Positions 43,876 through 55,000 of a stretch of DNA of 64,000 nucleotides are shown here, in pieces (positions within the stretch are counted from its first letter, which is position 1; each line of letters starts with the position of its first letter). The stretch is from Symsagittifera roscoffensis (lineage: Eukaryota > Xenacoelomorpha > Acoela > Convolutidae). Under the pieces are notes generated by a model that saw only the letters and a program-made list of their open reading frames with translations, searched no databases and was not told the origin of the DNA. The translations under genes and the position numbers were made by a program. The stretch is taken from positions 27,239,254 to 27,303,253 of the forward strand of contig NC_087065.1 of the NCBI RefSeq assembly GCF_963678635.1. The letters are read 5' to 3'.

Positions 43876-45465
43876 CCCATCCGGGTTTTACAGAGTTTTT
43901 TAGAATAGTTTTTCTGCAATTCGAAGATGGATGATGGACGTTGGTATTTGGCGAACATCTTATTTCTTCTGGGTTTTCTTATTAGAGAAGTCCCAGATTC
44001 AATCATTGTGTCTTCTCAAGACAACGACTGGGTTTTCGCAACAAACTCAAATCTGATTTCAGAATGGTTGGCTATGTCAGGTTTTTCTGTTTCATTGGTG
44101 AGAACTTCTTTGTGTTTGACCTTGTCTGGGAATGGCGTGGAGATTGTGCGTGGTGGGGATGCCTGGTTACTCGGATCTGTACGTATACTTGAACATCGAG
44201 GTGGTCATTGGTCTAGTTCAATGAAGTCCTTTTCTGCGAAGTCAAGTCGTACTCTAAATCCTTTGAGTTGTGATTGTGGGCGGCATATTGATTGTAGTTG
44301 GCCATTCTTTCTCGAGTGTAGTAGGGTCGTTTTGTCTTTGGATGTTCGTCCTTGGTGTTGTATTCTGATCTATGTATTGCATAATGTAATTTACATTTTA
44401 TAAAACTTTTATTAGTTTAATATTTTTTAATTATGATTTTAGTTAGTTGTTTTCACAAAAGCTTTTTGTTTTAGTTCAGTTATTTTGAAGAGTTACTCAC
44501 CCTTGAGTAGCTCTTATTAAAAATAGGAGTGTGGTCACAAAGCGTGGATGTAGCACGGTGGGTTAGGCCGGCTATAGAGCATGCTCAGGACGTCCTTCCT
44601 GGTGGGTTAGGCCAGGAGTGGGAGTATGATTGCATGCGGTTTTTGTGAGAGGTCCTGTTATGTGACAACGTTTTATGTTGGGTTTGTTGTGGTTTTTCTT
44701 ATGCTTTGTTGGTTGTGTCCTTTTTTCAAAAGTCAAATTGTTTGTGGTATGGGTTTGTCTTTCGACTTTTTTGTGTTTTATTATTTCTTTCTTAGACTTT
44801 ATAATAGTCTTCAAAAGAATAAATTATCCAGTTTTAAACTGGGTTAATCCGGTTTGGGTACCGTTGGTTTCCTTTTCTTAGTCATGCTGTTATGCTATGT
44901 GTTGTGGTGTTTAGTAAGCTGCATTGGTTAGTTTTGTTTAGTATATAATTCAATTCCAACCGGGTTAAAGGAAAGTTTGAAACGTGTTATCTTGTGTTAG
45001 AGTTATCGAGTGTGAAAGCTTGAAACTGAAATTCATTATTTTAAACAATTCTTCGTGGGCGAGCTGTGCGAGTTTGGATAGAATTCTTGTGCGAGTGAAT
45101 GAAAATATCAAAAGGTTAGTACTGCTTTTGCTTCTTATGAATTTACTACATAGAATTTTAATTTTACTGCTAGTTGTTGGGGGAAATTAAGCTACAAATT
45201 TTCATCATTATTAGATTTACTGCTGGTGGGGGAAAAATTTATAAATTAATTTACTGCATTGGTATTATATTTGTTTAATTGTTGGTGCAAAAAATTAATA
45301 GGGTCTTAAACAGTTTTGAAGAAGTTTGCTATTTTTTATTTTTCTTTTGTGAATTTTTCAGATGATCTAGGATGAAGGCTAGAATTCTAAAGAAAACATG
45401 GATAAAGAATGGTGAGTTTCTAATATTTGAATTAATTAGTAATATGTATAATTCATACTTACCTG
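43876..45465 (-). other. 3' region of E3
   Basis: Collinear with 13453-15043, with the antisense frame at 43927-44403, the hairpin at 44488-44515 and a minus-strand 80-codon frame at 44572-44814. No recognised gene. Confidence 0.6.
43927..44403 (+). CDS. Antisense 158-codon open frame in the E3 3' region (doubtful)
   Basis: Counterpart of 13505-13981, the same length and nearly identical. See that entry for content. Running against the element and lacking any recognisable domain, it is reported only because it is long and preserved. Confidence 0.3.
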   Translation: MDDGRWYLANILFLLGFLIREVPDSIIVSSQDNDWVFATNSNLISEWLAMSGFSVSLVRTSLCLTLSGNGVEIVRGGDAWLLGSVRILEHRGGHWSSSMKSFSAKSSRTLNPLSCDCGRHIDCSWPFFLECSRVVLSLDVRPWCCILIYVLHNVIYIL

Positions 45466-47274
45466 TTAGTCGTCGGGGAAGAAACCGTGGGGGAAAATGT
45501 CGTGGATGAGATCTGAAGTTGTTAGTAGTTTGGCTAATATGCGGATGATATTTTTAGTTTGAAGCAGTGGCCAAAGCAATTGAAGTGCCTTAATGGTGGT
45601 TAGTTCTTCAGTGCCAACTGCAAATTCATGAGGTGTGTTTTGGATTAGATTATATAATTTGTGGTTGAATTTAGTGTTATGGATGAATTCTAAAATGGGG
45701 ATTTCTATAGGTTGTACAAACTCGTGTGGAATGAGGAAGGGTCGGGATTCTTCTGCGTTGAAGGTCTTGGTGATGGGACAAAAGATATACATTTGGGTTA
45801 TGGGATCATAATTTCGAAGAATACCATCAAGGTTAGTATCTTTAATGCAATATGTGAAGTTAAGAAAGAATGGTGAGGTGTATTTGGAATTGATGAATTG
45901 AAAACGATGGTGTGGTTGTCTGGAGGGAGTGTGTAGGTCAAAGTGATTTTGGATGAAACGATAATAAGTATATGTGTGTGTTTGTTTAGTGCGCAACATA
46001 ATATCGTGTGAGCAGTGCAAATCTCTTTCATGTGGTGCAAGGAAATGAAAGGTTAGTGAAAAGATTTGGAAGCGTTCTTTAAAACTTTCGTAGGCTTGCG
46101 TGTCTGTTAGTGCTTCTGAGATAATGTGGTCAAACTTGCGATCGAAGATATTTAGTGTAAATACATATGGTGTTTTAATGAAAAATTTCTCGGTGATTTG
46201 TGGGTTAGCGAAGCGATCGTCGTCTAAGAATTGATCTTGGTTAGTTCTGATGATGTTATGATCGTAATATTCTAGTGTATATTCATTAGCTCGGGGTGCA
46301 GTGTGTGTTTTTAGTGATTTTTTGTATCCAATGTAAGTAAATTGTCTAGGTGTTAGTGGTGTAGTGAGTCGATATAGCATGTCCTTATTTCGTTCTATAT
46401 CGATATGAGTGTTAGATAAAGGTAAGCAAAGGGGATTTGTAAAGTGATAATATGAGGTCCAAGGAAGGGTAGGCATTAAAACGTATTCGTCTACAAAGTT
46501 ACGTGTCTCGTTAGTGTCATGAGGGGTGTTTAAGGTGTATTGTGGAAATGAGGGTAAGGTGATAGCTAAAAATTCTTTTGTGTTAGTGTGTTGTGGATGG
46601 TTGATGTATTCACGGGCTGTTCCTGGTTTCGCTGGGAAAGGATGGTTGGGGAACTTCCTTTTAAAAGTGCGGTAAGCTCTATTAGTGTTGAGTGAAGATA
46701 CAGTAGTTGTGGATGATGGTGCTAATGAATCAGTATAAATTGAAGAGGGTGTAGGGGTAGGAGGGTTGGATGAATCTATTGTGGATGAGATTTGGTTTAT
46801 GGTTGGGGTGTCAAGGTGATAGGATTGTTGTTGTAGGGTAATGAAATTATCTAGTTCTGGGGAGATTCGGGGGGTGTCTGAAGAATGAGATGATTGGTTT
46901 GAGTGAAGTGAGGAGTAGGTTGGAGTGACTTGGGAAGCATAAGAGGGTGTAGAATTGGTTGGGTCAGGGTTATTTGGTAGTATGGGTTGAAAAGGGGGTT
47001 GGGAAAAATTTAAGGGATTGGTGTGAAAATTATTTGATGGAGATGGTTCGGAGTCGGCAAATTCATCGGGGGTTTCAATATTCGGGTTATTGAGTTGTGA
47101 GATGGAGTATAAAACTGAGATGTGTGAATTAGTATCGGAATTCATGCCGGATGTTACATTACTGGATGGGAAATCGGGTGGCGGAAAAGCAAAAAGTGGT
47201 ATTATTGGGATTGGAGTGGTGAGGTTGGTTGGGTGGGAATTTGATCGGTGTAGGGATCCAAGTTGTCGGCTCAT
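45466..47274 (-). CDS. ORF-602, unknown protein downstream of env (E3), 602 aa
   Basis: Intact counterpart of 15044-16852, with 11 residue changes, most in the disordered Pro/Ser/Thr-rich first third. The folded part keeps all Cys and His positions. The start overlaps the env stop as ATGA. No domain recognised. Confidence 0.82.
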   Translation of the reverse strand: MSRQLGSLHRSNSHPTNLTTPIPIIPLFAFPPPDFPSSNVTSGMNSDTNSHISVLYSISQLNNPNIETPDEFADSEPSPSNNFHTNPLNFSQPPFQPILPNNPDPTNSTPSYASQVTPTYSSLHSNQSSHSSDTPRISPELDNFITLQQQSYHLDTPTINQISSTIDSSNPPTPTPSSIYTDSLAPSSTTTVSSLNTNRAYRTFKRKFPNHPFPAKPGTAREYINHPQHTNTKEFLAITLPSFPQYTLNTPHDTNETRNFVDEYVLMPTLPWTSYYHFTNPLCLPLSNTHIDIERNKDMLYRLTTPLTPRQFTYIGYKKSLKTHTAPRANEYTLEYYDHNIIRTNQDQFLDDDRFANPQITEKFFIKTPYVFTLNIFDRKFDHIISEALTDTQAYESFKERFQIFSLTFHFLAPHERDLHCSHDIMLRTKQTHTYTYYRFIQNHFDLHTPSRQPHHRFQFINSKYTSPFFLNFTYCIKDTNLDGILRNYDPITQMYIFCPITKTFNAEESRPFLIPHEFVQPIEIPILEFIHNTKFNHKLYNLIQNTPHEFAVGTEELTTIKALQLLWPLLQTKNIIRILAKLLTTSDLIHDIFPHGFFPDD

Positions 47275-49886
47275 CGTGGGCTAAAAAAATTATTATTTTG
47301 AGACTGAAAAGCGGTGGTATGGGGTTGTTCTATAATTTGTTCATAAGTATTTTCATCTTGTGAGTGGTGTGGCATTATATGTTGGATGGGACTTTGTGAT
47401 ATGGTTGGTCTAAAATTATTATGTGTGATGGCTAAATTTCGAAAATTACGTGGGACTAGGGATAATGGATGGTTATGTGGTAGGGGTGGTAACTGTGGTG
47501 CTGTTGGTATTGTGTCTGCATTGTTATGTTCTTCGTCGTATGTGTTCTGTCTTGTTGCTATTTTTGTGTTATATTCTTTTATTTGTGCGTCTAAAAGAAT
47601 TTTGTTTATAGATGTAGAAAATATTCCAAAAAATCCTGCAAATAGTATGCGTGCTAGACTTGCTTGTCTATTGACTTGTGTGTGTATAGCACATGTGTTA
47701 TAAATTCCTTTTAAGAGTGAAAAAAGAAATCCAATAAAGTTAAACATTGCGTATAAAATAGTTAGTTTTTCTAAGATGTAGTAGGGCCATCTTAGAAAAT
47801 CAAGAATTTCATTCTTGAGTGTAACAAAGCTAAAAATATTGATAGGTGATATATCTTGGGGACGGTATTTTTCACCGTTTAGATATATATAATCTTTAAT
47901 GTCTTTAAAATATCCGCTATAGTCTTGCGTATAGATGTCTGCAAATCCTGCGGTTTCGGCAAGTTTGCGTAAGTTTTGGTCAATTGATTGTCTTTGTATT
48001 GTGTCCATTTGTGTTAATAATTCCTGGAATTGTTGTGTTCTAACGTGATGTTGAATATCTGATTTTGAGTATATTCCTATTGATTGTAAGTCTATATTTG
48101 GGTTTCGAGCGATAGCGCGAATGCTTTCTGGTGAAAATTTTTTGAGTGATTGCATTAATGTGGGATATGGGGTGAGAAGGTAATATTTATCTTCATCAGG
48201 GTTTAGTTGTACTACGTTGTGGCTATTTTCTGATCCACATGGAACTGCGGTATCCCAGAAATAGGTTCTTCGTGAAAGTGTGTCAACGAAATGTACTTTA
48301 TTCTTATAAAAGATAGGGATTCTTTTATAACATCGTTTATCTTCAAAAACGTATAGTGATGATACTTTTTTAGTACAAGTATAAAACCATAAGATGTTTC
48401 CTTCATAGTCTAAAAAATTTGATCTATTTCCTGATAGTAAATATCCTGCGTAGGGTATTTTTAATACTGCTAGTGCAAGTGATTGTAATATTTGTGTTCT
48501 TTCTAATTCGCATAGTTGGTGTAATGTTTCTAATTCGGAGAGTGACATTTCTTGAAAAATTCGGCTAATCGTGTAGTCTAGTTTCATATCTAAGTGAATA
48601 TCATAGTGGATATTACCAAAATATGTATTATTCATTAGTGATAGTTCTTGTAAACGTGTGCTTTGATCGTTTTGGGGTTTTAAATGTCCACCAGGTTGAC
48701 CTGTATTCTTTTGAAAATTAACTGGTATATATGATGTTCCTTCGTTTAGGGGATGACTTGTGGCGTATGGGTCGACTTTTATTTTTCCAGTGGTCATGTC
48801 GAATCCATTTTCGTATTCAACTAATATTTCAGAGTATTGTGTTTTGTGAAGTGGGTTTCTGTATTTACATGCAAGTTCTGTTTCTTGATATATTTGAAAA
48901 CGTGTTAATTTATTTTCTATATTATGAATGTTTCGAAAATTAGAACTTATTTTTCGTAATGGATTTACTTGTTCATATGGTATTGATTGTATAAAATATT
49001 TTTCGTGAAATTTTATCATACGAGCGTGTATTTTTGCTACTTGAAATGTTGTACATGTGTCTTCGGGGAACCAAACAATTGTTGCTTGTGTTCTGGTTGT
49101 AGGGTCGCAATAACCTTGGTCGTTTTTACAAGGTAATCTAATTCCTTGATAAATCATTGTGTTGTCTGATAAATCTCGTGTGAGTTGTATTTTTTCGAGT
49201 TGTATTTTCCAATCGAAAAACATTATTTCTTGGTATCCTTTATTTTTTGTGTTTGCTTTGCAGTTTGATGGGTCATTTATACCAATGTGTGGTATCCAGT
49301 GTTTATCGTGTATGTCATAGGTTAATCGTCCGTGTGCGCCAGTGTATGGGTATTTTTCATCTAATTTTATATGTCCTTGATATCTTTCAAGTTCTGCTTG
49401 ATGTACAGAATCTGAAAAAACTTGGAAATATACTAAATTTCTATCTTTGTTTTTATTTTTTGTGATGTTTAGTCGGAGTAACTCGTTTTTACAATCTTCG
49501 GGATTGAGATGTAAAAGTCGTTCTATGATACTCTGGTAGAATGATTCATGGTCAAGTCGGTTTTTATTTCCGTTTGAGACTTGTGAACAATGTACTTTCT
49601 TTTCAGAAAATGTTGCTGTGAATTTATATCCTATAACTGTAGTTGCTCGGGCTTTTGAATAAAGTGTTGCTATGACATTTGTAGTTTCTATGGCTTGGGG
49701 TTCTGTTTCGCACTGTGATACTTGATTTATTGCATACTTGTGTAGTGTTTTTTGTTCGTTTTCTTCACAATCGTAATGTGTTACTAATAAATCTTGGGGT
49801 CCTGTGCGGGGAGAAGGGTTTATGTTTTGATTTGAAATTACTAGAAAAAGGAGTCGGAGAAAAATTAATAATTTTAGAATATACAT
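47271..49886 (-). CDS. env: Envelope-like transmembrane glycoprotein (E3), 871 aa
   Basis: Intact counterpart of 16849-19464: signal peptide, Cys-rich ectodomain with sequons, one membrane span near residues 705-728 and a long polar tail. Changes from E2 are scattered (for example in the tail and around the membrane-proximal segment) and leave the ectodomain cysteines in place. If expressed, it would be inserted in the ER/plasma membrane; whether it mediates fusion cannot be told from sequence. Confidence 0.8.
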   Translation of the reverse strand: MYILKLLIFLRLLFLVISNQNINPSPRTGPQDLLVTHYDCEENEQKTLHKYAINQVSQCETEPQAIETTNVIATLYSKARATTVIGYKFTATFSEKKVHCSQVSNGNKNRLDHESFYQSIIERLLHLNPEDCKNELLRLNITKNKNKDRNLVYFQVFSDSVHQAELERYQGHIKLDEKYPYTGAHGRLTYDIHDKHWIPHIGINDPSNCKANTKNKGYQEIMFFDWKIQLEKIQLTRDLSDNTMIYQGIRLPCKNDQGYCDPTTRTQATIVWFPEDTCTTFQVAKIHARMIKFHEKYFIQSIPYEQVNPLRKISSNFRNIHNIENKLTRFQIYQETELACKYRNPLHKTQYSEILVEYENGFDMTTGKIKVDPYATSHPLNEGTSYIPVNFQKNTGQPGGHLKPQNDQSTRLQELSLMNNTYFGNIHYDIHLDMKLDYTISRIFQEMSLSELETLHQLCELERTQILQSLALAVLKIPYAGYLLSGNRSNFLDYEGNILWFYTCTKKVSSLYVFEDKRCYKRIPIFYKNKVHFVDTLSRRTYFWDTAVPCGSENSHNVVQLNPDEDKYYLLTPYPTLMQSLKKFSPESIRAIARNPNIDLQSIGIYSKSDIQHHVRTQQFQELLTQMDTIQRQSIDQNLRKLAETAGFADIYTQDYSGYFKDIKDYIYLNGEKYRPQDISPINIFSFVTLKNEILDFLRWPYYILEKLTILYAMFNFIGFLFSLLKGIYNTCAIHTQVNRQASLARILFAGFFGIFSTSINKILLDAQIKEYNTKIATRQNTYDEEHNNADTIPTAPQLPPLPHNHPLSLVPRNFRNLAITHNNFRPTISQSPIQHIMPHHSQDENTYEQIIEQPHTTAFQSQNNNFFSPR

Positions 49887-51007
49887 GTGTATGATAATCC
49901 TGAGTATGGGTTATAAAATGTGATGTAACCAATTGTGTTTTTGGTATATCTGTCGTATTTATATATTACTTCAGTGGTTATAAATGGTGGTGGTAGTGAT
50001 TGAGCTGTTATGTTTGGTGGGTTTAATGGGTAGGGATGTTGAGTAATGTTGTTTAATTTAACTGTGATTTCAAACTTTAATTGTAAACTGTTTTGTTGGA
50101 GTATTTGGATATTGTGATCACGGATATCGTCGTGAATGTCTTGTCGGTATTGTAATCTATTAAGTTCCCAGTTGTGGAGGCGATTACTTTCTAGATGTTG
50201 TCCAAATAATGGTGGAGGGGCTGTAAATGTATTCCAATCTAGTCTTAAAGGAATATTTGTTGATGATTGTTCTCGATATCTGGCGTCGAGATTATTTGGA
50301 AAATTTAAGTTAAAAGGTGGTGGTGAAATCTGGCTTATTGATGGTGTTGATGGTAGTGATAATGTTTCTGGTAGTGATGAGGATGTTGTTGTATCCGTAG
50401 AAATATCTATTGGATCATTGACTAAATTTAATTCACCTTGTGTAAATGAATGTGTTGTCCAATATGGTAGTCGTGATGCCTGGTTTGGGGGGTTAAAGGG
50501 ATTTTCACGTATTTGTTCAGATGTTGGTGTTGAACCTAAGTAATCTGATGGTAGGCTTGAGGTGCTACGTTGTGAAAGAAGCGTAGGGGTTTCTGCTAAT
50601 ATACCAATGGGGTTTTCTGGAGTGTTTTGTGATGGGGATTGAGGTATATCAAAATGAACTCGGGGAGTTAGAAAATTTCTGTTCCGTCGAGGATGTATAA
50701 TTTGTCTATTTATTTCGACTGTATTTTGGTTTTGACTCGGATTTCTTATTCTACTTAATTCTTGTGGTAGTGTTGGGTATAAGTTATATGTTGGTTCGCT
50801 TAGAGGTGCTTGTCGTTGAACTGGTTCTAGTGGTTCTGATAAACGAGCGTGTCGTTCTTCAAAAGTGTATGGGTTATCTTGAAAGGAAATTCGTGTAGAT
50901 GTTTGAGGATTATTGGTAGTTGAAGGTGTTGTTGGGTTATCTTGGGATGATGTCGGTGAAGACTGACTTGGTGACTTTTGGGTAGCAATTTTTGATAGCT
51001 TTTTGGT
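49874..51007 (-). CDS. ORF-X, 377-codon open frame without an ATG (E3)
   Basis: Exactly the same length and frame as 19452-20585, bounded upstream by TAG (51008-51010) and overlapping env by 13 bases. Substitutions relative to E2 include HN/NN, EDN/QDN and TLPE/ILAE type changes plus silent ones; none creates a stop or an ATG. Ser/Pro/Thr/Gln-rich N-terminal two-thirds, ordered C-terminal third. Function unknown. Confidence 0.75.
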   Translation of the reverse strand, partial: TKKLSKIATQKSPSQSSPTSSQDNPTTPSTTNNPQTSTRISFQDNPYTFEERHARLSEPLEPVQRQAPLSEPTYNLYPTLPQELSRIRNPSQNQNTVEINRQIIHPRRNRNFLTPRVHFDIPQSPSQNTPENPIGILAETPTLLSQRSTSSLPSDYLGSTPTSEQIRENPFNPPNQASRLPYWTTHSFTQGELNLVNDPIDISTDTTTSSSLPETLSLPSTPSISQISPPPFNLNFPNNLDARYREQSSTNIPLRLDWNTFTAPPPLFGQHLESNRLHNWELNRLQYRQDIHDDIRDHNIQILQQNSLQLKFEITVKLNNITQHPYPLNPPNITAQSLPPPFITTEVIYKYDRYTKNTIGYITFYNPYSGLSYTCIF

Positions 51008-51026
51008 CTATTCTTTATTGAAAAAG

Positions 51027-51203
51027 TTAATGTTTATTAAAGTATTCTTCTAAGAAAAGAATTAGGAGGATTGTTGCTAGAGCGAATGTGATGATTGCTT
51101 TCTTTATACATTTGCATATAGTCAAAATGAGGGATGATAGAAATGTTATGAAAATTACAAATAGTAGAAAAATATCAGTTCTACTGAAAATAGTTCGTAT
51201 CAT
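51027..51203 (-). CDS. TM2 small membrane protein (E3), 58 aa
   Basis: Counterpart of 20606-20782; two hydrophobic spans, with a Tyr-to-Phe change near the C-terminus. Preserved length in E2 and E3. Confidence 0.5.
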   Translation of the reverse strand: MIRTIFSRTDIFLLFVIFITFLSSLILTICKCIKKAIITFALATILLILFLEEYFNKH

Positions 51204-51213
51204 TTAGACAATT

Positions 51214-51429
51214 TTATAAATCGTACCTGTGGATATAATCAAGGGTTTTTGAAAGTTGGACAAATAGTTCGAATATAGTGTAGAAAATTAAAAAAATATT
51301 ACAAAAAATGATTAAGAGTATTAGAAAAGATTCAAGGATATCAAAAAGAAATATTATGAAAGTTTCAAGTATCGTAAAAAATTGTTTGAGGTTTGTGATA
51401 ATTTTAGTGACTGTTTGATAGAAGAGCAT
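51214..51429 (-). CDS. TM1 small membrane protein (E3), 71 aa
   Basis: Counterpart of 20794-21009 with two residue differences. Two hydrophobic spans; no family recognised. Confidence 0.47.
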   Translation of the reverse strand: MLFYQTVTKIITNLKQFFTILETFIIFLFDILESFLILLIIFCNIFLIFYTIFELFVQLSKTLDYIHRYDL

Positions 51430-52023
51430 TTAAGAAATGGCTTCGTGATCGAATATTTTTTGTTGTTTGGGGCAATTTTCAAGTGTGGTCGGATTATTTA
51501 TTAGTTTTTTGACAAGTGGGTTGAGTTTCGTAAAAAATTGTTGGGGGCAATTTTTATGGTGATCGGGAGGTCTTCTTTGTCTTTATTTTCATTTGTCAAA
51601 TGATCTGGGGTATTTTTGAGATTTTTATACTTTAGGCTAAATAAAATGGTCGTTCTTTTACTTTAGACTAATTTAACATATTTGTTTGGGGGGTATTTGA
51701 GGGCTGAGTTGGGGAAATATTGTTGATCTTTGGTTTATTAGATAAGGGAGGGTTATGATATTATGGTGATATTTATTTTAGTTGTCAAGTTGGAGTGGTT
51801 TGCTTATTTTTGACCTGGAGGTCGTAGAGTTATAGTTATAGATATGCCTGGAGTTTAATATTTTTCGTCTAGTTGGTTTGTGTTAAAGTTATAGAAGGTG
51901 ACGGATTGGATGAATCCTATTGGCTAATTTTGAACTAGAATCGCTGCGTGTTTATCAGCATGTTATCTTGAAAAATGAAAGTGTGAAATGTTTCAGAGGT
52001 GCAAAGATTTTTAAATGTAGAAT
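51430..52023 (-). other. pol-TM1 intergenic region (E3)
   Basis: Collinear with 21010-21602; no gene seen. Confidence 0.45.
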
Positions 52024-55000
52024 TTAAGGTTGTTTTTGAAATTCAACTTTCTTTAATATTTTAGATTGTGGGATGAATACTTTATAATTTTTACGTGGTT
52101 GATTTCTAAGTCGTGAAGACTCTCTATGTTCTGATTTGTCGATTTGTTTTTGGGGTATTATTTGTTCTGTCATTTTTCTATTTTTTCTTTCTTTTTGAGA
52201 TGTATTTTGATCGAGATTTTTTGTATTGTTTTTTGTGGTGTTTGCTTTTGTATTTTGATTTCCGAGGTGAATATCATTTTGTTCCTTTGTTATGTTGTTT
52301 GTATGTGGGTTATTTTGAATAACTTTTAAACCTGTAAAAGAATATAATTGAGTTAGTTCGCGGAGTGCGTATTCTTTTGGATAATAAGGTAATAGGTTAT
52401 TTCGGTGTTGAACGATTTCTTTTTTATCTGAGTCGGTGATTTTATATGTGACATCAGTGGGTTTTGCAATTATTTGGTATGGTCCTTTACGAAGGGGTTG
52501 TAACTTTTTTGAAATTCCTTTTTGAGTATTAAAATTGGGTATTAAAACAAATGTTCCAATTTTTAAATCGGAGGCTGGTGTAAAGCGTGAATTTATTTGT
52601 TCATTAATATTTTGCCTTTGTAACAACTTTTTTGTTACCTTTTGGTAAATTTCATTGTGTTTTTTATCTCTGTTTAAAATCCATTCGGTGTGTGTACCGG
52701 AGGCTAATTTAAGAATTTGTGGGTGATGAAAATGATCTTCATCGTGTGTATGTAATGGTAGGTTATAACAAATTGAGTCTTTATTTGGTTGACAATAATC
52801 TTGTGCGTTTTTATGAGAGTTTGCTGTAAACATTATTGGTTTGCGTGGCTTTTGGTTAAAAACCATTTCATATGGTGACATTCCTAAAGTTGTCGTGATT
52901 TGTGAATTATATGCTAAGGGAAATAGTTTTACATCTGCTGACCATTCGGTATATCTTGTATCATTTCCATTGATGATACATCTGAGATATTCTTGTAATG
53001 AACGGTTCATACCTTCGACTAAGCCGTTTGTCCAAGGTGCGTGAGATGTACGTGGTTTGTGTTTAATGTTATATAAATGACATAGTGTGATGATTTCATT
53101 ATTTATGAATTCTGTACCGTTGTCTGTAACTAAAATTTCTGGTAGTCCGAATTTTGCTATCCAGTGTTCATAGAGTGTTGTGTAAGCGTAATAAGCGTTA
53201 CAATGTGGTACTGGGTTAAGTGCTACATAATGTGTAAATGCGTCAACAATTACCATAATGTAGGAGTTTCCTTCGGATGAGGGTGAAATTGGTCCTTTGG
53301 TATCAAATGAGATACGATGATTAAAGTACAAACTTTGTCCTTTAAAATCTTGTTTTTGTGCTATTTGTTTTTGATTTGGGTAAGGTTTATTTAGTTGACA
53401 TACTATACAGTCATTGCATAGTACTTTTATCCAAATTGGTGCATTTGGGAAATAAAAGTTTTGTATAAAATTTGAATATGTTTTTTCTGATCCAGAGTGT
53501 CCTTTAATATTTTGTGTATGTGAAATATTAAAAGCTATAAGAATCATACTTAAAGGGAGACAGGGAACTGTAGATTCATTTAGTTTGTATTCTAGAAGGT
53601 CTGTGTTTTCGTTAATTGTTGTATTGTTGAATTTTCGAAAATATCTGAGGAGTGTTTTGTTTCCTAGAATAGTTGAATCTGCTTTGATAGGTTTAGTTTT
53701 ATATTTGTGCCATGATTTCAGTTGTCGAATTACTGGGTCAAGGTTTTGATATTGTTTCAGTGTTGAAATTGTAATTGTTTCTGTTGGGGAGAGAAAAATG
53801 TTTTCGATTTCTAATTTAGATAAGGGTATTGTGTCAAGTGGGTCATGGAGGTCAAAAACTTGATTTATTGTGTATTTTGAATCGTTTGTTTGTGGTCCTG
53901 ATAAGTTTATTTTATCAGTCAGATTTTCTTTTTCAATTAGTGGAAAATGGTCTTTTTTAGGCGGGTGTTGTTTTATTCTTTTTTGTTGGGTGTTGTTTTT
54001 TATCCATTGTGAATATGGGATTGGTTTAAAAGTTGATGTTCCAAGTAGATCAACTTCATAGTGATTATTTTGACAATCTAAATAAAGTGGGAATTGTTGT
54101 AAATTATTTATTTGTGATTGTTCAACGTCAGTTTTTACTGCATATTTGCATTCCAATCGGGGTGATGTTTCATTTTCTGCAAGGTAGAATTTAATGTTTT
54201 TGGGTATTTCAACTGTGGTTTTTCGTGTAAGTAATTCAGGTGGCGTATTTCGACTTAAGGTGTCTGGTAATGCAAGATTTTTTCCTGCGGTCCAAACTAT
54301 ATGTAAGTTTGGGAATTTCATTAAAATGAGTTGAAATCTATAAACTCGGTGGTTTGGATTAGACTTTTGTGTAAAAAGAAAGATGATTGGTTTATGGTCT
54401 GTGAATAGAACTGTGGGATGTTTTGATCCAAGTATCAGAAATTCATATTCTGTTAGTGTATATATTATGGCTGTACATTCTCTCATTAGAGTTGAGAGTC
54501 GTAGTTCTGCTTGAGTGAATAATCGAGAATTTGCTGATATGAGGTTCATTTTATTTGTACTATTATGTGATTGTAATAATGCTGCGCCGATGCCAAAGTT
54601 CGAAGCATCGCACATTGCATAAAATGGTTGATTTGAATCTGGAATTGTGTTTGAAATTTATTCAGTTCGAAGCTTTTTAATTTCTTCAAATCGTGCTTGA
54701 TGTTCTATATTCCATTCAAAATTATTTTGTTGTCTAAGTATGTTATAGAAGGGTCGTAGATATAATTGCATTTTGTAAACATATTTGCTTAAAAAGTTTA
54801 ACATTCCAAGGAATTCTTGGATTTTCTTTTTATTTGTTGGTGGTTGGAGTTTTTGAATAGCGTCTATACGTGATTTCAATGGAGTGATTGTTTTTCTTTC
54901 TATATTATGCCCTAAGAATTTAACTTTTGTCAAAAAGAAGTGTGATTTATCGGGGGCGGCCTTCAGATTTTCGTTCTGAAGTATTTGGTGATATTGTTCT

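Noticed and set aside
50136-50543. Plus-strand 135-codon frame
   Set aside because: It is the antisense of ORF-X, present only because ORF-X lacks stops in the complementary frame; E2 does not keep it as a long ATG frame.
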